Shown piece after piece: positions 9,993-18,036 of a stretch of 64,000 nucleotides of DNA; positions within the stretch are counted from its first letter, which is position 1, and every line of letters begins with the position of its first letter. The stretch covers positions 124,001-188,000 of the forward strand of contig CAKUGY010000003.1 of the NCBI GenBank assembly GCA_934654835.1. The letters are read 5' to 3'. The position numbers and the translations under genes are program-made. Under the pieces are notes generated by a model. That model ran no database searches. It was not told where the DNA came from and saw only the letters and a list, made by a program, of their open reading frames with translations. The stretch is from an uncultured Collinsella sp. Lineage in GTDB: Bacteria > Actinomycetota > Coriobacteriia > Coriobacteriales > Coriobacteriaceae.

Positions 9993-10887
9993 GCCTAAGG
10001 ACGACGGCAAGCAGCCCGACTCCTCGTTCATCCAGCTTGATGATGCAAAGCAAAAGGGCGCCGCTTCGGCGGCGTCCGCCCCTCGGCGCAAGGTGCTGCT
10101 CGGCGTCCTGACTGCCGCATGCATCGCGCTGATCGTTGTTTCGCTGGGCTTTGTCCATCCTTCCGCCAGTGGGGCCTGGTCCATCGACTGGATTGTCCGG
10201 ACCGTGACGGGGGAGAGCATCGTTACCAAGGACGCCGGGGGAACTGGCGCGACCGTCACTTCGGTCAAAGCCGGGTCCAAGGATTCCAAATCCTCGGATG
10301 ATGCGAAGGACGAATCCAAAGATTCGGATAAATCTGATTCCAAGGACGATTCCGAATCTTCGGACAAGGACTCGGACAAAGACTCGAAAGAGAAAAAGTC
10401 CGAAGGCAAGGGCGGTAAGAAGTCTGGCAACAAATCTAAGACCCAGAATGGCGGATCCGTCGATCAGTCCAGCTCTTCTGACGGCGCATCTTCGGGCGGC
10501 GGATCAACGACGGGTGGTGGGGCTACTTCTAACGGCGGCAGCGCCTCTGCGGGCAGCCAGAGCGGCTCGCAGCAGCCTGGCTACGTTACGGTGACGGTGT
10601 CGGTCACATCGAGTGCTGTGGGCAATCCTGTCTCGTCTGGCGGCACGTTCACCTTTAACGAGGGCGCCACGGTCTACGATGCCCTATGCGCGCTGGGCCT
10701 TTCCGTTAACGCTCATGGCTCGTCGTACGGCACCTACGTTGCCGCCATCGGCGGTCTAGCCGAGAAGGAGCACGGCAGTACGAGCGGCTGGATGTACTCC
10801 GTCAACGGCGTAACGCCCAACACGGCTTGCAGCAACTACGTTCTTTCCAACGGAGACAACGTAGTCTGGTATTACGTAACGGGCTAG
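9982..10887 (+). CDS. Single-pass membrane protein with Ser/Lys/Asp linker and C-terminal DUF4430 domain
   Basis: 301 residues from ATG 9982 (AAGGG about 8 bases upstream; a GTG at 9973 is an alternative). It overlaps the end of the giant surface gene by 11 bases, so the two are translationally coupled and share the B12 riboswitch. A cytoplasmic N-terminus of about 35 residues precedes one TM helix (KVLLGVLTAACIALIVVSL). Next come an unusually charged Ser-Lys-Asp repeat (about 95-155) and a Gly/Ser spacer, then one DUF4430 domain (about 200-301) with the TVYDAL, GWMYSVNG and LSNGDNVVWYY signatures. The architecture presents the domain on a stalk at the outer membrane face. Likely partner of the upstream protein. 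Confidence 0.85.
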   Translation: MSDKPKDDGKQPDSSFIQLDDAKQKGAASAASAPRRKVLLGVLTAACIALIVVSLGFVHPSASGAWSIDWIVRTVTGESIVTKDAGGTGATVTSVKAGSKDSKSSDDAKDESKDSDKSDSKDDSESSDKDSDKDSKEKKSEGKGGKKSGNKSKTQNGGSVDQSSSSDGASSGGGSTTGGGATSNGGSASAGSQSGSQQPGYVTVTVSVTSSAVGNPVSSGGTFTFNEGATVYDALCALGLSVNAHGSSYGTYVAAIGGLAEKEHGSTSGWMYSVNGVTPNTACSNYVLSNGDNVVWYYVTG

Positions 10888-10910
10888 ATGCATCGACATA
10901 GCATGCCAAT

Positions 10911-10947
10911 CGGGCGGTTCGGAGAGTATCCGAACCGCCCGCTTTTA
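10911..10947 (+). terminator. Rho-independent terminator
   Basis: A perfect 12-bp stem, CGGGCGGTTCGG / CCGAACCGCCCG, with a 7-base loop, followed by CTTTTA. It lies 23 bases after the second DUF4430 gene and ends the riboswitch-controlled operon. Confidence 0.85.
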
Positions 10948-11044
10948 CTGGGAATGGGGAGTTTCCCAATCGAGGCTCAACCGGAAAGCGCGTCCCATTT
11001 CGGCGCCGTGGCCCGTCTCGCGCGCTGCCATCGGCAGGCTCAGC

Positions 11045-11082
11045 AAAAAAAATTACCGGCTGGAATGTGAATTCCAACCGGT
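11045..11082 (-). terminator. Rho-independent terminator for the first GtrA-like gene
   Basis: Read on the minus strand: ACCGGTTGGAAT / ATTCCAGCCGGT stem with a 4-base loop, then a run of T residues (the plus-strand A run 11045-11052). It lies 27 bases after the stop of the minus-strand gene that ends at 11110. Confidence 0.8.
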
Positions 11083-11109
11083 TATACATTCAAGCAAATG
11101 TCGAATCGA

Positions 11110-11517
11110 CTACGACTGCGCGCCCTCGAGGAAGAAGCGGCGGCTAAAGTAGTTGTACCAGGTGACCAAGAACGTGGCGATGGCCTTCATGGCCTGGTAG
11201 CCGATGCTCAAAAACGTGACGCCCACAAACATGTACAGGTCGTTGAGGCCCAGGCCAATCACCGACAGGATGGTGAAGATCGTGAACTCGCGCTTGCGGC
11301 TCATGCCCTCGCGGTGGTCGAACACGTACTTCATACTGAGCCAGTAATTGACCACAACGGACGTGATAAACGAGATCGTGGTGCTCATCAAAAAGTCAAA
11401 GTGGAACAGCTCGACGAGCGCAATAAGCATGCCCCAGTCGATGCCAAAGGAGATAAGTCCCACGACAGCGAACTTGAGGAACTGCTTAGTATGAGGTTGT
11501 GCCAGTGCCTTGCGCAC
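11110..11517 (-). CDS. GtrA-like four-helix membrane protein
   Basis: 135 residues with four hydrophobic helices and the family signature around helix 1 (FLKFAVVGLISFGIDWGM) and the loop SMKYVFDHREGMSRKRE. GtrA-like proteins (PF04138) are linked to translocation of lipid-linked sugars or to cell-surface polysaccharide synthesis. The start is a GTG with a weak ribosome site. A second family member lies 220 bases upstream on the same strand with the same KYVF-H-EGMSR motif, so the pair probably arose by duplication. No glycosyltransferase is adjacent, so the substrate is unknown. Confidence 0.85.
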   Translation of the reverse strand: MRKALAQPHTKQFLKFAVVGLISFGIDWGMLIALVELFHFDFLMSTTISFITSVVVNYWLSMKYVFDHREGMSRKREFTIFTILSVIGLGLNDLYMFVGVTFLSIGYQAMKAIATFLVTWYNYFSRRFFLEGAQS

Positions 11518-11667
11518 GCAATCACATCCAATGCGTTGATGAATCGAGCAGAGGATACTTTAGAGCTTTTGCATGGGAAACGTAAGGGCTTTGCCAAGAA
11601 CTATACGAACTCGTCAAATTTTCAAGAGGCAATCCGCAAACGTTGGAAATTTGCCCGTAAACGAATA

Positions 11668-11713
11668 GGGCCCGCGAACGACGCCGCACCCAGTGCACGT
11701 CGTTCGCGGGCCC
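11668..11713 (-). terminator. Perfect 16-bp inverted repeat, probable terminator
   Basis: GGGCCCGCGAACGACG is perfectly repeated as CGTCGTTCGCGGGCCC around a 14-base loop, 24 bases downstream of the second GtrA-like gene. There is no clear T tract on either strand, so it may act as a transcript-stabilising hairpin. The interval 11518-11736 holds no other feature. Confidence 0.5.
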
Positions 11714-11736
11714 TGCAATACAGCGAGAAAGCCGAG

Positions 11737-12132
11737 CTACTTGGTCTCGTCGCCCTCCAGGAAAATCTTGCGGGTCACAAAGTTGTAGACCATGACGAGC
11801 GCGGTGGCGCAAATCTTGGCGATATTGGCCTCGAGTCCCAGGCCGGCGTTGAGCGCCAACACGATGCCGTCGTTAAGCACCAGGCCGATCACAGACAGCA
11901 CGACAAAGATGACAAACTCGCGACGGCGGCTCATGCCCTCCTTGTGCGCGAACACGTACTTCATGCTCGCGACGTAGTTAAAGATGAGCGAGACGATAAA
12001 GCCGCTGGTGTTGGCGATCAAGATGTTGAGGCCCAGACCGTAGTGGAGCAGATTCATGATGCCGAAGTCGATGACCGTGGCAATGACGCCGACGACGCCA
12101 AACTTCATGATCTGCGCAAGGAGCTTTTGCAT
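11737..12132 (-). CDS. GtrA-like four-helix membrane protein (second copy)
   Basis: 131 residues from the ATG at 12132, which has AGGCAGG just upstream; a longer frame from 12195 lacks a ribosome site. It has four TM helices and the loop SMKYVFAHKEGMSRRREF, nearly the same as in the neighbouring copy at 11110-11517. The predicted role is the same: a small membrane protein for polyprenyl-linked sugar flipping or surface glycan synthesis. It lies 78 bases downstream of the fructose bisphosphatase gene on the same strand, but no functional link is evident. Confidence 0.85.
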   Translation of the reverse strand: MQKLLAQIMKFGVVGVIATVIDFGIMNLLHYGLGLNILIANTSGFIVSLIFNYVASMKYVFAHKEGMSRRREFVIFVVLSVIGLVLNDGIVLALNAGLGLEANIAKICATALVMVYNFVTRKIFLEGDETK

Positions 12133-12210
12133 GGTACCTGCCTTTAGGTGGCGCCGGGGCGCCGTGGGGATGACAAACTCAGCAAGTTTAGCCAATCCCC
12201 GTGGGCGGGG

Positions 12211-14127
12211 CTAGGCGCGCTCCTCGATAGCACCGTTTCTATATGCATCGAGCAGCTGACGTAGGTCCTGGATCTGGCTGCGGATCTTGGCACCCGAATC
12301 GGTATCGCTTACCATGCGGCGACGGTCGGCCTGGTCAAAACGGTTGGTCTCGCTCTCGATGTCCACGTTGCGCGTGAGTGCCTCGGCAACCGTCGTAAAG
12401 GCCCGGTGCGATTTAAGACGGCATCCGCGCGAGCTGGAGATGAGCGTATAACCGGCGATGCCCGTCTTGGGATGGTAGGCGCGGCAGAAGCCGCCATCGA
12501 TGACCAGCAGTTTGCCGTCGGCACGGATGGGCTGCTCACCCTTGGTGGTCTTGACGGGGGTGTGGCCGTTGATGATGTGACCGGTCGGTGAACATGCCAT
12601 GGGGACGACGCCGAACTCGTGCATGATGTCATCGCAAACCGAGGGCGACGTAGTGAGCGTGTAATACGGATCCATCGGCTCGACCCAGGTACTCTTGTCA
12701 GCGATGTAGGCGCGCTCGAAGGTGCGCACCAGACGTCCGCTGGCGGGCGAGTTAAAGCCGATCCACAGGTACCACATCCAGTCGAGGGCGTCACGGTCGC
12801 CGGTGCGCCAGGCACGGCGGGCGATGTGGTCGCAAAAATCGAAATAATCGCGACCGGCGTGCCAAGTGCCCAAGCAGTTCATGCTGCTAAAGGTGCCGTC
12901 CTCGTTGAGCGGCACGCAACCGTGGAACAGCAGGTTGCCGTTGGTGACCTTGTACATCGAGCCGTGCGTGTAGAGGAAATCGATATGGCGATGCAGGTGA
13001 TCGGCGGTGACAAACTCAGACACGAGCTTGTCGATGATGTGCTGTTCCTCGGGCGTGAGTGTATAGGGGTCTGTCGGGTCGACGGTGGGGAAGTCGTTGG
13101 TCGTGAGCGGCCACACGCTGCCGTCGGCGAGCGTGACCGTGCCGGAGTCGTGATCGATCTTGTCGAGCAGCAGGCGGTCGGTCATATCGAACTCGGGGTG
13201 GCGCTGGATAATCTGACCCTCGAGCTTAAAGAGCAGCACGTTGATGGCTTTGATGAGCGGGGTGATGGACTCGCTCGCGGTGTAGGTGGCATCGGCGAAG
13301 GCGACAAGCTCGCGCAGCGAGATGCCGTAGTCGTTCTCCAGGATCTCGTAGTTGTCGTATCGCAGGTTGTTGCGCAGGGCCGTGGCGATGCAGGCGGGCT
13401 CGCCGGCCGCAGCGCCCATCCACAGCAGGTCGTGGTTGCCCCACTGGATATCGAGCGAATGGTAGGTGAGCAGGCGATCCATAATCTTGGCCGCACCGCC
13501 GCCGCGGTCGAAGATGTCGCCCACCAGGTGCAGGTGGTCGACGGCCAAGCGCTTGATGAGCGAGGCGAGCGACTCGATAAAGTCGTCGGCGCTGGCGGTC
13601 TCCAGGATGGACTCCACAATGCGCTCGTGATAGCGCACACGATAGTTGTTCTCGTCCGGGTGCGTGTGCAGCAGCTCGTCGATGATATAGGCGTAGTCGC
13701 GCGGGATGGCCTTGCGCACCTTGGAGCGGGTGTAGCGGCTCGAAAGCGAGCGGGCGACCATGATGAGCTGGTCGAGCATTGTCTTGTACCAGGTGGGCGA
13801 GTCCTCGCGCTGGCTGCGGACCAGGTCGATCTTCTCGCGCGGGTAATAGATGAGCGTGCATAGCTCGCCCTTTTCGTCAAAGGAGAGCGTGTCGCCAAAG
13901 ATTTCGTCGACATGCTCGCGCACCACGCCCGAGCAGTTGTTGAGGATATGCATAAAGGCTTCGTACTCGCCGTGCACGTCGCTCATAAAATGCTCGGTGC
14001 CCTTGGGCAGGTTGAGGATGGCCGAGAGGTTGATGATCTCGGTAAATGCGGATTGCTCGGTGGGAAATTGTCTCGACAGCAGACGCAGATACTTAAAGTC
14101 TTGCGGATTGCGATCGAATGCGACCAT
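12211..14127 (-). CDS. fbp: Fructose-1,6-bisphosphatase, class III
   Basis: 638 residues, the usual length of the Firmicutes-type class III enzyme, which removes the 1-phosphate of fructose-1,6-bisphosphate in gluconeogenesis. The calcineurin-like metal-binding motifs are intact: SDVHGEY (about residue 49), GDIFDRGG (about 205) and WGNHD (about 232). The family N-terminus (RLLSRQFPTEQSAFTEI) is also present. The start is supported by GGAAGG upstream. A GC-rich hairpin (about 14160-14196) lies in the 5' leader and might affect expression. Confidence 0.95.
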   Translation of the reverse strand: MVAFDRNPQDFKYLRLLSRQFPTEQSAFTEIINLSAILNLPKGTEHFMSDVHGEYEAFMHILNNCSGVVREHVDEIFGDTLSFDEKGELCTLIYYPREKIDLVRSQREDSPTWYKTMLDQLIMVARSLSSRYTRSKVRKAIPRDYAYIIDELLHTHPDENNYRVRYHERIVESILETASADDFIESLASLIKRLAVDHLHLVGDIFDRGGGAAKIMDRLLTYHSLDIQWGNHDLLWMGAAAGEPACIATALRNNLRYDNYEILENDYGISLRELVAFADATYTASESITPLIKAINVLLFKLEGQIIQRHPEFDMTDRLLLDKIDHDSGTVTLADGSVWPLTTNDFPTVDPTDPYTLTPEEQHIIDKLVSEFVTADHLHRHIDFLYTHGSMYKVTNGNLLFHGCVPLNEDGTFSSMNCLGTWHAGRDYFDFCDHIARRAWRTGDRDALDWMWYLWIGFNSPASGRLVRTFERAYIADKSTWVEPMDPYYTLTTSPSVCDDIMHEFGVVPMACSPTGHIINGHTPVKTTKGEQPIRADGKLLVIDGGFCRAYHPKTGIAGYTLISSSRGCRLKSHRAFTTVAEALTRNVDIESETNRFDQADRRRMVSDTDSGAKIRSQIQDLRQLLDAYRNGAIEERA

Positions 14128-14447
14128 GAAACACCTTCCGATATGGTTGGTAAAACTGATAAAGCGGCGTCAAGCGTTTACCAGTATGCGCCGCCTTTGT
14201 TTCGATTTTGCGCCGGCGGCTGAATTGTCGGCTGAACGGTTTGCTAAATCGATTTAGTGGAGGTAGATGTGTCGGTTGAGTGGAGACGAAGGGGGCGGTA
14301 TTGCCTAGATTGGTCCATGGCGGCGATGGAGATGTTCGTGATAAAGATGTTCAATGCTAATAGTTCGAATTGGTAAATAGTGGACATTTGTACCGTATTT
14401 AGGCTCGCTGTGCGATAATTTGCGCAACAATGATTAAGGAGCCTCAT

Positions 14448-15338
14448 ATGAGTGATTTTGTCCTGACCTGTGAGTCTGGCGCCGATCGAACCCGCGAGTT
14501 CTTTGCGTCGCGCAATATTCCTGTCGTGTATTTCCATTACGAGATTGATGGCGTTGTCTATGACGATGACCTGTATCAGTCGATTTCGCCGGACGAGTTT
14601 TTTGCCAAGATCGCCGCGGGCGCCATGCCTAAGACGTCGCAGCTGGGCGTGGGCGAGTACGAGGAGTTTTGGGAGCCGTTTGCCGCCGAGGGCAAGGACG
14701 TGCTGCATCTGACGCTGTCGTCGGGTATTTCGGGCACGTATGGCTCGGCCTGCGTTGCGGCGCAGATGCTCGCGGATCGCTATCCCCAGGGCGGCAAGGT
14801 GCGCGTCATCGATTCGCTGGCGGCGTCTTCGGGCTTTGGCCTGCTGGCGGAATGTGCCGCCGACGTCCGCGATAGCGGCGCTTCGCTCGACGAGACGGCC
14901 GCTTGGATTGAGGAGCATAAACTCAACCTTCACCACTGGTTCTTCTCGACCGATCTGTCGAGCTACCTGCGCGGCGGTCGCATTTCGGCTGCGAGCGCGA
15001 TCATCGGCACGGCGCTTAAGATTTGCCCGCTTATGACGGTCGATTGCGAAGGTGGACTGTCGCCACGTGAGAAGATTCGCACTAAGAAGCGCGCGATTTC
15101 CGAGATGGCTAAGACCATGATGGCACACGTGCAGGACGGTGCGGATTATTCGGGTAAGTGCATCATGTCGCACTCGGCGTGCCGCGAGGATGCCGAGGCC
15201 GTTGCGGCGCTGATTGAGGAACAGGTTCCGCAACTTAAAGGCAAGATTGAGATCAATAACATCGGTACTCTGATTGGCTCGCATACCGGACCTGGCACGG
15301 TGGCGCTCTTCTTTATGGGCGACAAACGCGTGGATTAA
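14448..15338 (+). CDS. DegV family fatty-acid-binding protein
   Basis: 296 residues from ATG 14448, chosen for AAGGAG at 14435-14440. DegV (FakB-like) proteins bind a fatty acid and, in the FakAB system, present it for phosphorylation and entry into phospholipid synthesis. The early strand with its S-G-A loop (TCESGADRTREF), the central TLSSGISGTYGSA ligand-binding loop and the C-terminal SHTGPGTVALFF motif are all recognisable. No fakA-type kinase is in the window. A second DegV-family gene lies at 29456-30316. An AT-rich upstream stretch with GATAAT at 14414 may hold the promoter. Confidence 0.9.
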   Translation: MSDFVLTCESGADRTREFFASRNIPVVYFHYEIDGVVYDDDLYQSISPDEFFAKIAAGAMPKTSQLGVGEYEEFWEPFAAEGKDVLHLTLSSGISGTYGSACVAAQMLADRYPQGGKVRVIDSLAASSGFGLLAECAADVRDSGASLDETAAWIEEHKLNLHHWFFSTDLSSYLRGGRISAASAIIGTALKICPLMTVDCEGGLSPREKIRTKKRAISEMAKTMMAHVQDGADYSGKCIMSHSACREDAEAVAALIEEQVPQLKGKIEINNIGTLIGSHTGPGTVALFFMGDKRVD

Positions 15339-15376
15339 TCTGCCCCATCACATCGCTGCATGATTGCTCAAACGAA

Positions 15377-15413
15377 AACGGCCCGCCTCACGTTTGTGGG
15401 GCGGGCCAAGATG
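15377..15413. terminator. Bidirectional terminator between convergent genes
   Basis: GGCCCGCC ... GGGCGGGCC stem (15380-15407) flanked by AAAACG on the left and a T-rich tail on the right, between the convergent DegV gene (ends 15338) and the minus-strand gene ending at 15419. Confidence 0.75.
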
Positions 15414-15418
15414 TTTTG

Positions 15419-16510
15419 TTAGCGTTTCTTTCCGCGGAAGAAGAAGCCGTGCAGTGACGGCTTGAGTCCGCGGTTGGCGCGATGCTCCTCAACGCGCTCG
15501 TGGATCGAGGCGACACGCTCGATGACCTCGTCGGGAATCGGTACGTCGGGATTCATGTTCTCGACCTGGCTGACCTCGGCGGCGGCGACCTGGTCGATGA
15601 TGGGCACATCTTCGCGCGAAATAACGGGCGTGGCGTCTTCTTTCATCTTGCGGTAGCGCTGCATCATGTCGGTCTGCAGCTGCTGCGCCGAAGGCGGCGT
15701 CCAGATGATGGCGTTGGCGCCGGCGGCGATGGTCTCGCGGATGCTCTCGGGTGTCTTGCCGCCCGGTGCGATGAGCGGCAGGTTGGGATAGTGCTCGCGC
15801 AACTCGCGCAGGACCTGCGGCGTGTTTTTACCGGCTGCGATGTTGAGGATCTTGGCTCCGGCGCGAACCTTGGCATGTGCATCGTCATCGCAGCGCACGA
15901 CCGTGGCGATGACGGGGATGTCCGCCATGTTGGTGATGTGCTCGACCATCTCGGCGGTGGCGGGGGAGTTGACCACGCAGCCTGCCGCGCCCTGCATCTC
16001 GGAGACGGCCGCCATCTGAACGGAGCGCTTGCCGGTGGTGGTGCCACCGCCCACGCCCACAAAGACCGGGCACTCGGCGACAGTCAGCAACGCCTGCGTA
16101 ATGGCCGGCTGCGGCGTGAAGGGGTAAACGGCAAAGACGGCATCGGCGTTGGAGTTGCGGATGACCGCGACGTCGGTGGTATAGATGAGCGACTTGATGC
16201 GACGGCCGAAGAGCGTAAAGCCGCTGGCCTCCTCGATCTCGTCGGGCATGCGAAGGGCTGCTTTGCGCAGACGCCCATCGATGGGAAGCGGCTCCATGGG
16301 GAGCAGCCCGTTGGGGGTGACGGCTACCTGTGGCTCGGTGAATTCGTCGGCGAGTTCGACCTCGGAGAAGTCGACCGAGGCGACGATGTCTTCGTGAACT
16401 TCGGCGGGCACATCGATGGGGGCTTGGTCGTTTGCCGCGGCGGGCATGTCGAAGGAGCTGGTGCCGACGAAGGCGTCGACGCGCTCGTTGAGGTCGTTGA
16501 GGGTATCCAT
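15419..16510 (-). CDS. Conserved protein with TIM-barrel-like core, function unknown
   Basis: 363 residues. The first 95 are acidic and low in complexity. The middle (about 115-285) looks like a half or complete phosphate-binding beta/alpha barrel: VFVGVGGGTTTGKRS, IPVIATVV, GAKILNIAAGKNT, LPLIAPGGKTPES, GANAIIWTPP. Glycine-rich strand ends of this kind occur in NanE, HisA and KDPG-aldolase-like enzymes, but catalytic residues cannot be assigned. The C-terminal part is helical and ends in a basic tail. I do not recognise a named family. The upstream gene is a divergently transcribed 56-residue membrane protein. Confidence 0.8.
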   Translation of the reverse strand: MDTLNDLNERVDAFVGTSSFDMPAAANDQAPIDVPAEVHEDIVASVDFSEVELADEFTEPQVAVTPNGLLPMEPLPIDGRLRKAALRMPDEIEEASGFTLFGRRIKSLIYTTDVAVIRNSNADAVFAVYPFTPQPAITQALLTVAECPVFVGVGGGTTTGKRSVQMAAVSEMQGAAGCVVNSPATAEMVEHITNMADIPVIATVVRCDDDAHAKVRAGAKILNIAAGKNTPQVLRELREHYPNLPLIAPGGKTPESIRETIAAGANAIIWTPPSAQQLQTDMMQRYRKMKEDATPVISREDVPIIDQVAAAEVSQVENMNPDVPIPDEVIERVASIHERVEEHRANRGLKPSLHGFFFRGKKR

Positions 16511-16700
16511 GGAGGCTCGATTCTATGCGATAGTTGCCGGCACATGCAGCCGGAGTTGCGAGTGCTAAATCGTTTGACGAGTTGATTTTTCCCCGCCGCG
16601 CCCACCGTTAGACTGAAGGACTGGCGAACGTGAAGGAGCTGTGGTGGCGGGCGTCGAGGTGCTATCTTGAATGTCCCGTTTAAAAGAGAGGTGACGCGGT

Positions 16701-16871
16701 ATGGAATTGACAGCAATGTTGGGCTCGATTGGCCTGTGCGTGGGCGCAATCGTGGCCGCCGCGGTCATCTACTTTGTGGTCACGGCCATTAAGGGCAAAA
16801 GGGCCGAGCGCAGGGAGCGCGAGGCGCTTAAGCGACATCGTGACCAGCAGGACAAACGCGCACGGAGATAG
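16701..16871 (+). CDS. Small single-pass membrane protein (56 aa)
   Basis: ATG 16701 has AGAGAGGTG about 9 bases upstream. The peptide has one strong TM helix (about residues 7-30, including GAIVAAAVIYFVV) and a highly basic cytoplasmic tail rich in Arg, Lys and Gln (about 31-56). The topology rule (positive inside) predicts an outside N-terminus. It ends 24 bases before the convergent RNA methyltransferase gene. Function unknown. The helix, ribosome site and tail make it more likely real than chance. Confidence 0.65.
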   Translation: MELTAMLGSIGLCVGAIVAAAVIYFVVTAIKGKRAERREREALKRHRDQQDKRARR

Positions 16872-16895
16872 CTTGTTGAGTATTTGGTCCGTGCG

Positions 16896-17999
16896 CTAGC
16901 TGCGTTTTCGGATCAGGGCGATGTAGAAGCCCTCAAAGTCGCGGCTGGGCGGAATGGTGAGCGTACCGGGCAGGCCGTTGGCGACGGCCGAGACGCGGCC
17001 GGCAGCGATGGCCTCGGTGAGGGCGTTGCACTCGACGTGTGGCTCCTCGCCGGCTTCCTGGGCGCGGCGTGCTTCACTTTTGCTCGGTGTGCCGTTAAGG
17101 GGGATAAGCTCGCAGTCCATGCGCTTGTCGAGGGCCTCTTGCAGGGCGTCCTCGTTTTCCTGCGGCAAGATCGAACAAGTGGAATAGACCAGCGTGCCAC
17201 CCGGCTTGAGGGCACCCATGGCGCGGTCCAGAAGCGCTCGCTGCGAGCGGGCGCACTTGCCAAGTAGCTGCTCGGTCAGGCCGCGCAGGCTCTTCTCGTT
17301 GCCGCTGATGACTGTGCCCGTGCCGGTGCAGGGGGCGTCGAGCAGGATGCGGTCAAAGCGGAAGAACTCGTCGAGCTCGCGCGCGTCGATGCGCATGACG
17401 GGCACGTTTTTGACGCCTTGACGGTGGAGATTGGACTCGAGCTTCTCGGCGCGGGGGATGCTCATCTCGCAGGCGGTGAGGTGCACCTGTCCCTGCGTGA
17501 GAGCGGCGATCTGCGTCGTCTTGCCGCCAGGGGCTGCGCACATGTCCAGGATGTCCTCGCCGGCCTGGGCGCCCAGGACCAACGGAGGCATCATGGACGA
17601 CAGACTCTGCAGGTAGATTTTTCCGTCGCGGTAGATGTCGAGGTCCCACAGGTCGGAAACCTGGGCCTCGGGCAGGATGAAGGCGTCCCGGTACCAGGTA
17701 ACGGTTTGGTGGGCGATACCGGCCTCGTCGAGTGCCGCGGCGATGTCCTCGGCGGTCGCTTTGAGCGTGTTGGCGCGCAGTGTGACCGGGCGTTCGCTCG
17801 CGGCGCCGAAGCCCCCGATCATAAGCTCGGCATCAGCCGCGGCATAGGCGCCGGCGACCGTGTCGACCATAAAGCGCGGCAGGTCGGCGGCACAGGGAAG
17901 GGCGGCAAGCTGGTCGGAAAGCTCGGTAGCAGCAAACTGCCTGAGCTTGAGCTCGGCCTTGACCTGCTTTTTCTGCTTACGACGACGCGGCTTGGACAT
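16896..17999 (-). CDS. NOL1/NOP2/Sun-family RNA m5C methyltransferase (RsmB/RsmF-like)
   Basis: 367 residues. SAM-dependent RNA (cytosine-5) methyltransferase: motif I DMCAAPGGKT (about 150), motif IV DAPCTGTG with the release-step cysteine, and motif VI YSTCS with the catalytic cysteine. The basic N-terminus (KPRRRKQKKQ) suits RNA binding. Whether it modifies 16S rRNA (as RsmB or RsmF) or a tRNA cannot be told. It lacks the NusB-like N-terminal domain of RsmB. The gene is transcribed in the same direction as the tRNA synthetase gene upstream, 37 bases away, so a translation-related operon is plausible. Confidence 0.92.
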   Translation of the reverse strand: MSKPRRRKQKKQVKAELKLRQFAATELSDQLAALPCAADLPRFMVDTVAGAYAAADAELMIGGFGAASERPVTLRANTLKATAEDIAAALDEAGIAHQTVTWYRDAFILPEAQVSDLWDLDIYRDGKIYLQSLSSMMPPLVLGAQAGEDILDMCAAPGGKTTQIAALTQGQVHLTACEMSIPRAEKLESNLHRQGVKNVPVMRIDARELDEFFRFDRILLDAPCTGTGTVISGNEKSLRGLTEQLLGKCARSQRALLDRAMGALKPGGTLVYSTCSILPQENEDALQEALDKRMDCELIPLNGTPSKSEARRAQEAGEEPHVECNALTEAIAAGRVSAVANGLPGTLTIPPSRDFEGFYIALIRKRS

Positions 18000-18036
18000 C
18001 CGTCTTTCCTTCCCATTCCATTACATGTCGAGTGTT

